Source: Pseudomonadota bacterium
GTDB lineage: Bacteria; Myxococcota_A; Polyangia; Polyangiales; Polyangiaceae
Direction of reading: 5' to 3'
Length of the DNA: 64,000 bases
Assembly: GCA_023423895.1 (NCBI GenBank)
Contig: JAFAER010000122.1
Location: forward strand, 1-64,000
Both the position numbers and the translations under genes were made by a program. The notes under the pieces are model-generated. The model searched no databases. It was not told the origin of the DNA and saw only the letters and a list, made by a program, of their open reading frames with translations. Every line of letters starts with the position of its first letter. Position 1 is the first letter of the stretch. This document shows, in pieces, positions 37,201-44,760 of this stretch.

Positions 37201-37881
37201 GTAAGCCGCGTCGAGGCCGTTTGCGCGCGGGAACCACACCTTCTTCACGCGAGCCTTGGCGTTCTCCGCCACGTAGCGGCGGTAGCCCGCGCCGTCCTCG
37301 TCGCGCAGAACGAACGCCGGAGCGGAAGCCTCTCTCGTCATCGCGGTAAGGGCCGCTCCGGCGCACTCCGATTCGCTCCTCGCGAACGCCGCGTGCCCGG
37401 CTCGCGGCTCGACCGTGGGAGCCAGGTAGCCGGAGATCGCGACAGGCTCTCTGGCGCGGGTCATCGCCACATTCAGCTGCGCACGAAAGACGTCGATGCC
37501 CGTGACCTTCTGTTCGAGCCGAGCGACGATCGGTCCGCTGCCATGCGCGTCGATCTCCGTCATCGCCGCGGCGGCGAGCGCGCTCGGTCCGATGCCGAGG
37601 GTCTCGCGAGCTCTTCCGACGGCGGCCCACGCGATCTGCTCGGGCGTCGTCCCCGCCGCCACCTCGAACGGGACGCCGGCGGAGCCTCGGAGCCACGTGA
37701 ACGTCGGCACGCCCAGCTCCCTGTTCCGGTGAACGACGGTAGGCGTGAATCCCGCAATCGCGCGGGCGGCATCGGGCGCCGGCGTGTCCGCTGACGGTGC
37801 AGACGAGTCGGTGCCCGTCCCGCACGCAGCAAGTAGAGCGAGCGTCACGGGCGCGACAACGGACGAACGAACGGGGCGCAT
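34213..37881 (-). CDS. M36 (fungalysin-type) metalloprotease with PA domain and MYXO-CTERM-type tail
   Basis: 1222 residues from ATG 37881, which directly gives a signal peptide with lipobox-like LLAAC (Cys20). An FTP/PepSY-like propeptide region covers about residues 40-260. The peptidase domain carries the zinc motif HEWGH at residue 618 and the third-ligand Glu in ALDEGMADFIALL. A PA domain (about 470-600) is inserted before it, with CSTKRQVLNAQIAGAKGVLV. C-terminal jelly-roll parts follow. The tail DDGGCNVGSTRASAPSG, a TM stretch and TRRRRSRR fit the MYXO-CTERM sorting layout, implying cleavage and surface display. It probably digests extracellular or prey protein. Having both a lipobox and a C-terminal sorting tail is unusual. 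Confidence 0.9.
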   Translation of the reverse strand: MRPVRSSVVAPVTLALLAACGTGTDSSAPSADTPAPDAARAIAGFTPTVVHRNRELGVPTFTWLRGSAGVPFEVAAGTTPEQIAWAAVGRARETLGIGPSALAAAAMTEIDAHGSGPIVARLEQKVTGIDVFRAQLNVAMTRAREPVAISGYLAPTVEPRAGHAAFARSESECAGAALTAMTREASAPAFVLRDEDGAGYRRYVAENAKARVKKVWFPRANGLDAAYYVELEVERAGAPDTDARSFVVDASDASILFEKNLVAADSFSYRVFADSSGKHQPYDSPLGNGTLPHPAGTPNRVQFPFVGQNLVTLESSPFSKNDPWLPANASVTTGNNVDAYADLVAPDGFGAGDLRPALTSSKTFDFAYDSGQNPYPDATQRSASTVQLFYTLNFLHDWFYDAGFDEKAGNHQTDNFGRGGAGNDAIVGQTQDHAGVNNANARTPADGAPARIQMYVFYGVDTLLAQVTDPASIGDLGEVSRARFGPTDDHDFTDALVLADDGAGASSTDACEALGNGVAGKIVLVDLGACSTKRQVLNAQIAGAKGVLVAGKAPNILPVLSNDGSIADAITIPSLGISKQKGDAIKTALGVGAVTARMKMQYRGPDRDSALDLALVAHEWGHTMTNRLVHDASGLDGPQADALDEGMADFIALLLTVRAEDAAVGANVSWSGTYGANNYVESGGETNGIYFGLRRYPYSTDLTKNPLTFKHIEDGSTLPADVPVRFVAAPMSAVHDAGEVFAVMLWECYAALLRDSARLTFDAAQTRMKRYLVAALKLMPPTPTYLEARDAFLAAAAASDDEDYALFLAAFAKRGAGAGAVAPERTAQGNPGVVESFTAKGTDLDLVGYRLHDDVSSCDQDGILDDGETGKLVVTIKNTGFSDLTGATATVRSDVPGLTFANGGKITFPAAKPFQTASASVDVSMTGQAQIAPYTLAISLTDPELAVPRTITGTLHGIGNFDVKADSSKPIDTKGSTWTTDSAPASVGSGFQWIAEGGGHWHVDDLPGVADHRLVSPLIRVSTTEELTLSFKTRWEFESRSDERLFYDGAVVEMSEDNGRTWTDVGAQFSPGYAGTILADDDNPLKGRPAFVGVNRGFPALTQTTARFGTSYAGKVVKLRFRFGSNSTWGSTGWDIQDLAFTGIAKTSIELVSDATPCTPEPGPTPTAPENDAGAEPPAAAAASDDGGCNVGSTRASAPSGLFVCGGGALFLGLTRRRRSRR

Positions 37882-38150
37882 CGTCGCATACTCGCCGAAG
37901 TCGCGATCTGCGTCTCTCCGATTCAACATCCGAACTGAGCGGCACGCGCGAGCTCTCCGGCCCGAAGCCCACCCCACCCCGCTCTGACACCCCAGAGGCG
38001 CTGCCTGGCTTCTTCCTCTCCGGGGGCGTCGAGCGCCTGCCGAGCGCCTCCCCGAGCGCGCCGGCGGTCGACCTCGCGATCCATCTCCGCGTGTCCGCAG
38101 GTCTCCGTGCGAACGTCGCGTCTTCGCCGGGCAGGTCGGCGCGCTTCACC

Positions 38151-39047
38151 TCAACGCGGGTCGACGACAGGTGCGCAGGTCGACGAGCCCGCGCCGACGA
38201 GCACGGCGCCTGCGTCCGCGATCACGGTCGTCGAGGTCTTCGTCGCCGGCGCGTAGCGGATGACGGAAGATGGCGACGCGCCGAATCCGAAGCTCGCAAA
38301 GATCCAGAAGTCGCCGCCCCAGTGGGCGACGGCGTAGGCCGCCGAGCCCAGCGCCGAGGTGCGGTACGTCTCGATGCTGTTGCCAGTCGTCTTGTCGATC
38401 TGGGCAACCACGCCGTTGACGTTGCTGTAAGCGAACAGCTTGCCTTCGCCCGTACCGGTCAGCTCCGCGATGCCGGGCAACGCCATCGGTCCGACGCGTC
38501 CCACCTCGAGAGTCGAGGTGTCGATCGTGAAGAGTCCGTTGTTGGATATGAACAACGTCTCCCCAGCTCCCGAATCGTTCTTCGCGAAGCCCATACCGAA
38601 ATATCCAACAGCCGACGGCTTGTTGCGCAACACCACTTCTTCACAGTGCAGGTCGGCGAGGCGGACCTTCATCAGCTGGCCGGTCTGGTAGACGACCCAC
38701 GCCGTGCCGTAGCGGTCGATGGCCATCGAGGCGACGTTCTTCGCCGGACACTCGAGGTAACCGAGACGCGTCAGCGAGAGGGACTCCGGATCGAAGCGGT
38801 AGAGCGCGTCCGGCGCCATCGAGAGCGCGTAGATCTTCGTGGTTTCACTCGCGCACTCCGTCTCGGCGCCGGCGTCCACGTCACCCGCGTCTGGAGTGGT
38901 GAGCGGACCGGGCGGCGGCGCAGCGCCGTCGGGAACGTCCTTGAAATCGGCTCGATCGGACGAACATTGCACGGCCGAGGCACCGAACACGAAGAGCGCG
39001 ACGGGCGCGGCATTCGAGGCACAGCGGCGTAGCCATCGAAGAAACAT
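38151..39047 (-). CDS. Propeller-like lipoprotein, last gene of cassette C
   Basis: 298 residues from ATG 39047 with GAGGA upstream. The signal peptide ends in SAVQC, a non-standard lipobox with Gln before Cys. An Asp/Ala/Pro linker leads to a domain with repeated strands: TKIYALSMAPDALYRFD, VASMAIDRYGTAWVVY, LFISNNGLFTIDTSTLEVG and KLFAYSNVNGVVAQID, consistent with a YVTN/NHL-like propeller of about six blades. It has neither CWG nor DVWVVG motifs. It fills the last slot of cassette C, where A and D have IgGFc-like and B a VWA protein. Confidence 0.8.
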   Translation of the reverse strand: MFLRWLRRCASNAAPVALFVFGASAVQCSSDRADFKDVPDGAAPPPGPLTTPDAGDVDAGAETECASETTKIYALSMAPDALYRFDPESLSLTRLGYLECPAKNVASMAIDRYGTAWVVYQTGQLMKVRLADLHCEEVVLRNKPSAVGYFGMGFAKNDSGAGETLFISNNGLFTIDTSTLEVGRVGPMALPGIAELTGTGEGKLFAYSNVNGVVAQIDKTTGNSIETYRTSALGSAAYAVAHWGGDFWIFASFGFGASPSSVIRYAPATKTSTTVIADAGAVLVGAGSSTCAPVVDPR

Positions 39048-39061
39048 CGACTTGTCCTCTC

Positions 39062-40480
39062 TCACTGGGAGAAGCGAACGGCCCCGGGTTTGGGGTCTTC
39101 GAGCTGCGGGTCGTCGACGCCCCGGCCGAGCAGGCCGTGCTTGTTCGTGCCCCAGCACTCGACGATGCCGGAGCGAAGGAGGGCGCACGACGTCCTTCCG
39201 ACGATGGCCACCGCCACCGCGGGCCCGCTCAGTGCTTCCACGCGGAACGGCGTGCCGGTGGTCTCGGCGCCTTTGAACCCCCAGCAGTAGACGCGACCAC
39301 TCGCCGTGGCCGCGCACGTCCGGCCATCGTCGGCAGCAACGTGGAGTGGAACGTCGCGCCGAGGAGCGCTGCCTGCATCCACGTCGTCGGCATCGGTGAC
39401 CTCCGCGAGGAGCGTCGGTGCAGGAAGCGCGGAGATCTGGCTGGTCGTGCCGCGCCCGAGCTCGCCGGCCCGGTTCGCTCCCCAACATTGGACGAACCGG
39501 CCAGCAATCGCGCACGCGTGCGAGCTCGAGAGCGCAAGCGCGCGGGCACCGCTGATGTCCGGCACCAGCGTCGGGAACGGATCGATGGTCTCCGAGCTGT
39601 CGCGACCAAGGCGGTGCATGCACTGCGCGGAGAAACCGACGCACTCGGTCGACCCCCACGAGAAGAGCTCGCCCTGGTTCGTGAGCGCGAAGGAGATCCC
39701 GACACCTGTCGCGGCAAGGGCGAGCGGGCGATCCCCGAGCGGGATCTCCGCCGGCGGCACGAACGGCTCGCCGGGCGGCTTCGCGAGCTGCTGGTGCTGA
39801 TTGTTCCCCCAGCACACCATCTTGCCGGCAGCACTGGTAACGCAAGCGGTCTCGTCGCCGACGGCGACGCGCATTGCGGAAGGCACGAGGTCTTGCCGCG
39901 TCGGCAGCATCGGATCGAAGAGCGGCGGCCCTCCGTCGGCATCGACGCCCGCGCCGACGAGAGCCGGGGCGCCCCAGCAGAACACGCCGCCATCAGCGAT
40001 GGTCACGCACCCGTTCGCGCCGCCGACGTCCACGCTCGTCACGTCGGAGAGCCCCTCGACACGGACCGGGGAGGAGCTCATCGGAAGTCCTCCGCCGCCT
40101 GCGTCGAGGTCCACCCCGAGGCGGCGATCCAGGTTGCTTCCCCAGCACTGGACAGTCCCGTCCGCGAGCAGCGCGCAGAACGAGCCGAAGTGGTCGAACG
40201 GCGGGCCCATGAAGTTGAACTTGTTGCTACCGGTGATGGCAACCGCGCATGGGGCCGCGTCGCACGCGACGGCAGCATCGGGGATGTCGAATTCGTCCTC
40301 GACGGCTGCATCCGTGGCCCCGGCGTCACCAGTCACGTCTGCATCGCCGTCCGGCACATCCGCAGCGTCTTGCCCTGCGTCCTCGTTGGTCTGCGTGCCC
40401 ATGACGACATTCGTGGAGCAATGAAGCAGCGCTGCTCCGGTCAACATCGCGCCGAAAGAAAAGCGAACCCTCGACGTCAT
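39062..40480 (-). CDS. RCC1-repeat lipoprotein, seven repeats (cassette C)
   Basis: 472 residues from ATG 40480, overlapping the upstream stop (ATGA). The signal peptide ends in LLHC (His before Cys, atypical), followed by a long Asp/Ala linker and the opening CDAAPCAVAI. Seven RCC1-type units are found: QCWGSNLDRRLG, FCWGAPALVGAG, VCWGNNQHQQLA, FSWGSTECVGFS, QCWGANRAGELG, YCWGFKGAETTG and ECWGTNKHGLLG, several degenerate. In cassette C it comes directly after the single DVWVVG protein. Confidence 0.9.
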   Translation of the reverse strand: MTSRVRFSFGAMLTGAALLHCSTNVVMGTQTNEDAGQDAADVPDGDADVTGDAGATDAAVEDEFDIPDAAVACDAAPCAVAITGSNKFNFMGPPFDHFGSFCALLADGTVQCWGSNLDRRLGVDLDAGGGGLPMSSSPVRVEGLSDVTSVDVGGANGCVTIADGGVFCWGAPALVGAGVDADGGPPLFDPMLPTRQDLVPSAMRVAVGDETACVTSAAGKMVCWGNNQHQQLAKPPGEPFVPPAEIPLGDRPLALAATGVGISFALTNQGELFSWGSTECVGFSAQCMHRLGRDSSETIDPFPTLVPDISGARALALSSSHACAIAGRFVQCWGANRAGELGRGTTSQISALPAPTLLAEVTDADDVDAGSAPRRDVPLHVAADDGRTCAATASGRVYCWGFKGAETTGTPFRVEALSGPAVAVAIVGRTSCALLRSGIVECWGTNKHGLLGRGVDDPQLEDPKPGAVRFSQ

Positions 40481-41652
40481 GGTGCCTTCGATTCCGGCGT
40501 CTTGCCGTGGTGAAGGAGGATGTTCCGTCCGGCGATCCAGATGTCGTCCTTGCTCGATCCCCAGATCGCGAGCAGGTCCTCGGTGGTGACGCTCCGGAGG
40601 GCGCCTTCTGCGTTCTTCCACGAAGTGCCGTCCCAGTGCAGGATCGTGCCGGCGTCTCCGACGACCCACACGTCGTCTGCGGCGAGCCCCCAGAGAGCGC
40701 GGATCGACTGGTTCGTCGGGGGCTCGACGGCGAGGTCGACGTAGTCGCCTCCGTCACCTCGCGTGAAGCGGCGCATCAGCCCGCTCTCGCCGGCCGCCCA
40801 TACGTCACCGTCGGGGCCGCACCATACCGCGTTGAGGTTCCGCGAGGTGTCGGTGTTGATTGCCTTCCAGTCGGCGTGGTCCCCGCGCCAGCCCTCGCTG
40901 AACCGGGTCTTCCCGCCGTCGCCGACGACCCAGACCCCGGTCGAGGGCCCGCCGCAGATCGCGTTGTAGGTCGCTGAATCGAAGTACGGCGGCTCAGCGA
41001 TCGGGATCCCCGAGGCTTGCCACTGCGGCTCACCGTTCCGCCAGCCGTCACAGTGATAGAGCGTCGGCAGGCGCGTCATGAAGTCGAATCCCACGACCGA
41101 CGCTCCGACGGCCCACACGTCGCTCGCGCTGCTGCCCCACATCGCGGCGATCGGCATCGGATGCCCGAGCGGGTCCATGCCGGTGCCGGAGTCGACCTCG
41201 GCGCCGGATGACCGGGACCAACCACCGTCAGGGGCGCCCGCTCCGTCGTTGTGCCAGATCCATTTCGTGCTGCCGAACGCCCAGACGTCGCCGGGTCCAC
41301 TCCCCCAGACGCTAGCGAGCGGAAGTTGCGTTTCGATCTTGGTCCGCGAGAGCTCCGTCCCGTCCCAGTGAAAGACGACCGCCGGAGAGGCGGCAATCCA
41401 GACGTCGTTCGATGCGGATCCCCAGATCCCGTTTATCGATATCCGCTCCGGCGGGAGGGCGACGGGGCACCACTCGCCAGCATTGCAGCCTTCTACCGGC
41501 GGAAGGGGCGCGTGCGTGTCGGCGTGGCCCGCATCCTGGATGGGAAGACGGGGCAAGGTCTCGCTCTCTGCACAGCTCGCGATGACGTACGCCGCGCTCA
41601 TCGCCGCCAGCAGGGTGGCGAGAGACAGTGTCCTGGGGCTTCTGCGTGACAT
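40477..41652 (-). CDS. DVWVVG-repeat propeller-like lipoprotein (cassette C, single copy)
   Basis: 391 residues from ATG 41652, which shares its A with the upstream stop (TGATG), as in cassette A. Signal peptide and lipobox IASC, short linker, then CNAGEWCPVALP. Seven repeats: IWGSASNDVWIAA, VWGSGPGDVWAFG, MWGSSASDVWAVG, ICGGPSTGVWVVG, VWCGPDGDVWAAG, LWGLAADDVWVVG and IWGSSKDDIWIAG. Cassette C has one such gene where A, B and D have two. Confidence 0.9.
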   Translation of the reverse strand: MSRRSPRTLSLATLLAAMSAAYVIASCAESETLPRLPIQDAGHADTHAPLPPVEGCNAGEWCPVALPPERISINGIWGSASNDVWIAASPAVVFHWDGTELSRTKIETQLPLASVWGSGPGDVWAFGSTKWIWHNDGAGAPDGGWSRSSGAEVDSGTGMDPLGHPMPIAAMWGSSASDVWAVGASVVGFDFMTRLPTLYHCDGWRNGEPQWQASGIPIAEPPYFDSATYNAICGGPSTGVWVVGDGGKTRFSEGWRGDHADWKAINTDTSRNLNAVWCGPDGDVWAAGESGLMRRFTRGDGGDYVDLAVEPPTNQSIRALWGLAADDVWVVGDAGTILHWDGTSWKNAEGALRSVTTEDLLAIWGSSKDDIWIAGRNILLHHGKTPESKAP

Positions 41653-42824
41653 CAGAACGGTACTCCCGCGTCCGGGGCCGGGCACGGCTTCGTCAAGCAC
41701 TGGCCTCCTGCGCACGGCTGTCCGCCTTCGAGATCGCAGTGCACCCCGCAGCCTCCACAGTTCCGAGGGTCCACCATGATTTCGGTCTCACAGCCGTTGT
41801 CGATACGGCCGTCACAATCGGCGCGATCGGGCGGGCAGTAGTACGTGCACTGGCCGAGCACGCAGCGCGGGCTGCCTTCCGCGGCGTTCGCGGCGTAGCC
41901 CGGACACCTCCGCCCGCATCCGCCGCAGTTCGCCGGATCGGTCAAGAGATCGACGCAACCGTAGTCGCAAAAGGCGAGCGCGGGATCGCCGCACATGCAC
42001 CTCCCCGCGACGCACTGCTGATCCGGAGCGCACTCGTTCCCGCACACTCCGCAGTTCTTTCGATCGGACAGGAGCGATGTCTCGCAGCCGTCGTCGCACC
42101 AGTTCTGGTTGCAGTCGGCCATACCGCCGTAGCAGCCGAGGCCGCACGCTGAATTGGAGCAGGCAGGGCCGACGTTCGGCGGAATCTTTCCGACCTCACC
42201 ACACGGCCACGCGGCCGCGCCCGCATCCGGATCGGGAAGGCCGCACGTCGTCCCGCATGCTCCGCAGTTGACCGGATCGTCTTCGATGCGCCTGCAGTCG
42301 CCGGCGCACTCCGTGAAACCCGGTGGGCACCCGCAGGCCCCCTGCCAGCAGATCTCCCCCGGCTTGCAGGCGAGACCGCACCCTCCGCAGTTCGCGGGGT
42401 CGTCGAGGAGGGACGTCTCGCAGCCGTCCTCGATGTTCGCGTTGCAGTCGCCGAGCGTTCCACGGCAATCGATACGGCAGCTGCCCTCGATGCAGTAGAG
42501 GTCCGCCGACGTCGTCACGATCGGGCCGGCATCGGGTGGGAACCCGCACCTGTTCCCGCACGCCCCGCAATTGTCCGGGTCCGACTCAACGTTCGTCGTG
42601 CAGAGACCGCGCTTCGACGGACACGTGGTGTAGGGCGACGGGCATTCGTACGAATTGCACATTCCCGCATCGAACACCGGCGCGCCGGCGTCGGGCTGGG
42701 CGAACGGCCCTGGCCCCGATGGCGGGTCATAACCGGCGCTGATCGTATCCGCGCAAGCAGAGAGCACCGCGAGACCGAGCAGGACGGACGCGGTCGCGGC
42801 GAAAATGAACGTGCGAGGCTTCAT
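41652..42824 (-). CDS. Cys-rich NCGxCG-repeat lipoprotein (cassette C)
   Basis: 390 residues from ATG 42824, overlapping the anti-sigma stop (ATGA) and directly starting a signal peptide with lipobox LSAC. The opening CNSYECPSPYTTCPS and six Cys clusters (NCGACGNRC, NCGGCGLAC, NCGACGTTC, NCGVCGNEC, NCGGCGRRC, NCGGCGVHC) follow the pattern of the other cassettes. Segments between clusters carry DCN and DGCET motifs. No enzyme or known binding domain is recognised. Confidence 0.9.
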   Translation of the reverse strand: MKPRTFIFAATASVLLGLAVLSACADTISAGYDPPSGPGPFAQPDAGAPVFDAGMCNSYECPSPYTTCPSKRGLCTTNVESDPDNCGACGNRCGFPPDAGPIVTTSADLYCIEGSCRIDCRGTLGDCNANIEDGCETSLLDDPANCGGCGLACKPGEICWQGACGCPPGFTECAGDCRRIEDDPVNCGACGTTCGLPDPDAGAAAWPCGEVGKIPPNVGPACSNSACGLGCYGGMADCNQNWCDDGCETSLLSDRKNCGVCGNECAPDQQCVAGRCMCGDPALAFCDYGCVDLLTDPANCGGCGRRCPGYAANAAEGSPRCVLGQCTYYCPPDRADCDGRIDNGCETEIMVDPRNCGGCGVHCDLEGGQPCAGGQCLTKPCPAPDAGVPF

Positions 42825-43546
42825 CGGGCACACGACGAGGCGAGACGTTGAAGGTGCGACGAACCCGGCGACGATCGCTCGAACGCGGCCTTCGCCGAGC
42901 GCGCTGCGGCGACATCCCCACGTGCACACAGGGCCAGAATTTCGAGCGTCGTCCGCTCGTCGCGGAGGACGCCGCGCGGGAAGCGCGATTCATGCGCGGA
43001 GACGGCAGCAAGCGTGCGATCGGCATCTCCGCTGCGAAGGGCGGATTGCGCTTCCCGGATCAACGCGAGCTCTTCGGCGAGTGTCTCCGCCGGCGCGCTC
43101 GGCGTGGGCGGGACGATCGACGGCGAGACCGATGGCAAGACCGACTCCCGCGCTCGTGAGCCAAGGGCCGGCTGAACGTTTGCTCCGGCGCCCAGCGGCG
43201 GTGCATCGGGAAGCGCGTGGATCGAGACGGCCGGCTCGATCGCTGGCGCCGCCGACACCGCGGACGGCGATGCCTCGGTCACGTGCGCGCTCGTCGGCGA
43301 GATGGGCGCCGGCTCGCTTCGGAGCGCGACGAAACCGACGGTGCACAGTCCGACGGTGGCGACCGTCGAGCCGAGGAGATGTTGCCAGGTCAACACGCGT
43401 CGTTCGGGCGCAACCTCCGCGAGCCACGGCTTTGCGGCGAGGCGGGCCTGGATCGACGCGGGAGAGGGCGGCGCGGCGTGGCTGGGGCCCCACTCGTCGC
43501 GAATGCTCTCGACGAACGCGCGGTCTTCGGGACGCAGCTCGCTCAC
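42821..43546 (-). CDS. One-TM putative anti-sigma protein with TPR-like C-terminus (cassette C)
   Basis: 241 residues from GTG 43546 overlapping the sigma stop (GTGA). N-terminal 50 residues soluble, TM segment around STVATVGLCTVGFVAL, Pro/Ala/Ser linker, then the C-terminal domain AEELALIREAQSALRSGD with ESRFPRGVL and EILALCARGD. It is the most diverged of the four in the last 30 residues (SSPGSSHLQRLASS in place of SPYA-type endings). Confidence 0.82.
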   Translation of the reverse strand: MSELRPEDRAFVESIRDEWGPSHAAPPSPASIQARLAAKPWLAEVAPERRVLTWQHLLGSTVATVGLCTVGFVALRSEPAPISPTSAHVTEASPSAVSAAPAIEPAVSIHALPDAPPLGAGANVQPALGSRARESVLPSVSPSIVPPTPSAPAETLAEELALIREAQSALRSGDADRTLAAVSAHESRFPRGVLRDERTTLEILALCARGDVAAARSAKAAFERSSPGSSHLQRLASSCAR

Positions 43547-44157
43547 GGCTCACTCCTCTCGTGGCCAGCGTCCTCCCGCAGGCGTCGCAGCTGCTCGCGC
43601 GCGAGACGCAGGCGTGAATAGACGGTGTTGACGTTGATCGACAGGAGGTCGGCGACCTCGTGCGCCTTCATCTCCTCGACATCCATCAGGACGAACACGA
43701 TTCGCTTCTCCTCGTCCATTCGCGTCAGCATTCGTTCGAGGGTCCGGATCGCCTGACTCCGGGCCGCCATCTCGAAGGGGCCTGGCCCGGCATCGGAAAT
43801 GGAGACGTCCTCGATGGGCTCGTGCCCCCGCGTCGTCCGAAAACGACGTCGCTCGTGGGCCACGACCCAGCTCGCGATCCGGAAGAGCCATGTCCGGATG
43901 CCGTGGCGGCCATCGAAATCCGGCAGGCGTCGATGCACGACGACGAAGACGTCCTGGACGGCGTCGTCGACAGCGGCGGCCGGCAGACCGCGCGCGCGTA
44001 GCACGCGCCAGACGAAGCGGTAGTGCTGAGCGTAGACCTGTTCGAACGCCAGCTTCGGCGGGGCGTCAGACGACGCCTGTGCGGGGGTTCGCACGGACGG
44101 ATCGCCTGCCAGGCGAAGCTCCGCGGTCGCGTCCCAGGTGGGGTCCGGCGAGTGCAC
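43543..44157 (-). CDS. ECF RNA polymerase sigma factor (cassette C)
   Basis: 204 residues. Region 2: VYAQHYRFVWRVLRARGLP and VDDAVQDVFVVVHRRL, then GIRTWLFRIASWVVAHERRR; region 4: KAHEVADLLSINVNTVYSRL. In this cassette the sigma gene is the first gene: no barrel-type gene lies upstream, and the next gene to the right is transcribed away from it. A GATGATTTT element lies 26-34 bp before the start. Confidence 0.93.
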   Translation of the reverse strand: MHSPDPTWDATAELRLAGDPSVRTPAQASSDAPPKLAFEQVYAQHYRFVWRVLRARGLPAAAVDDAVQDVFVVVHRRLPDFDGRHGIRTWLFRIASWVVAHERRRFRTTRGHEPIEDVSISDAGPGPFEMAARSQAIRTLERMLTRMDEEKRIVFVLMDVEEMKAHEVADLLSINVNTVYSRLRLAREQLRRLREDAGHERSEP

Positions 44158-44182
44158 CCGGGCTTAATGCCGGCACGCCGCG

Positions 44183-44191
44183 AAAATCATC
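44183..44191 (-). promoter_or_regulatory. GATGATTTT element upstream of cassette C sigma gene
   Basis: The minus strand reads GATGATTTT, sharing the GAYGATTTT core with the leaders of cassettes B and D in the same orientation. It is close to the start codon (26 bp), so it would be a -10 region or an operator if functional. Confidence 0.33.
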
Positions 44192-44254
44192 ACGTCGTTT
44201 GCGAAAATTGGCGGACGTGGACTCCCACGTGACCGTTCCACCCGCGGCGCCCCC

Positions 44255-44318
44255 CTGACCGCGGCGCGCGCTGACCGCGGCGCGCGCTGACCGCGGAGCG
44301 CGCTGACCGCGGAGCGCT
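44255..44318. repeat. 4 x 16-bp direct tandem repeat
   Basis: Four head-to-tail units of CTGACCGCGG(C/A)GCGC(G/T); units 1-2 are identical and 3-4 carry the A variant. CTGACCG recurs three times in tandem around 44511-44532. The unit contains the inverted repeat CGCGGCGCG, so hairpins or a repeated binding site are possible. Confidence 0.85.
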
Positions 44319-44760
44319 CCGCGCTTCGATGGGCGCATGCTCGATGCTGCTCGGTGTAGCTGGACCCATCGGCGCGGACGACCATCGCGGACGTGCCGCC
44401 CGCTGGCACTTCCTCCATCCGGGGCGGGGGCGCACTCCTCCGCGGGGCAGTTGCCGCGCTAACTTTCCTCGGCAACTACCGCGAGCAGGTCCGCCCTGAC
44501 GCCGCTCCCGCTGACCGCTGACCGCTGACCGGTCGGCGGGGGGAGCTTGCCTCGTCAACATCTCGGCTCTACCGCGATGAGCTCGATGGATGCGTGCACG
44601 CGCGCCAGACGGGCTCGCGTGCGTGCACGAACGAACGGCGAGCGCGCACGCGGCTTCCGCCGACAAGTACGCGGACTTTGGTCGTCCAGCGCGGCACACG
44701 CGCTGCACTGGACGGGGCACGGGCACCACTCTCGGGCCCGAAAGGAAAGATCGTCGTCCC

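Larger units (their letters stand above)
44158..44760. other. Divergent intergenic region of cassette C with GC-rich tandem repeats
   Basis: About 600 bp without a convincing gene between divergent transcription units. It holds a GATGATTTT element, a 4 x 16-bp repeat and a second cluster of CTGACCG units, and must contain the promoters of both flanking genes. Confidence 0.5.
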
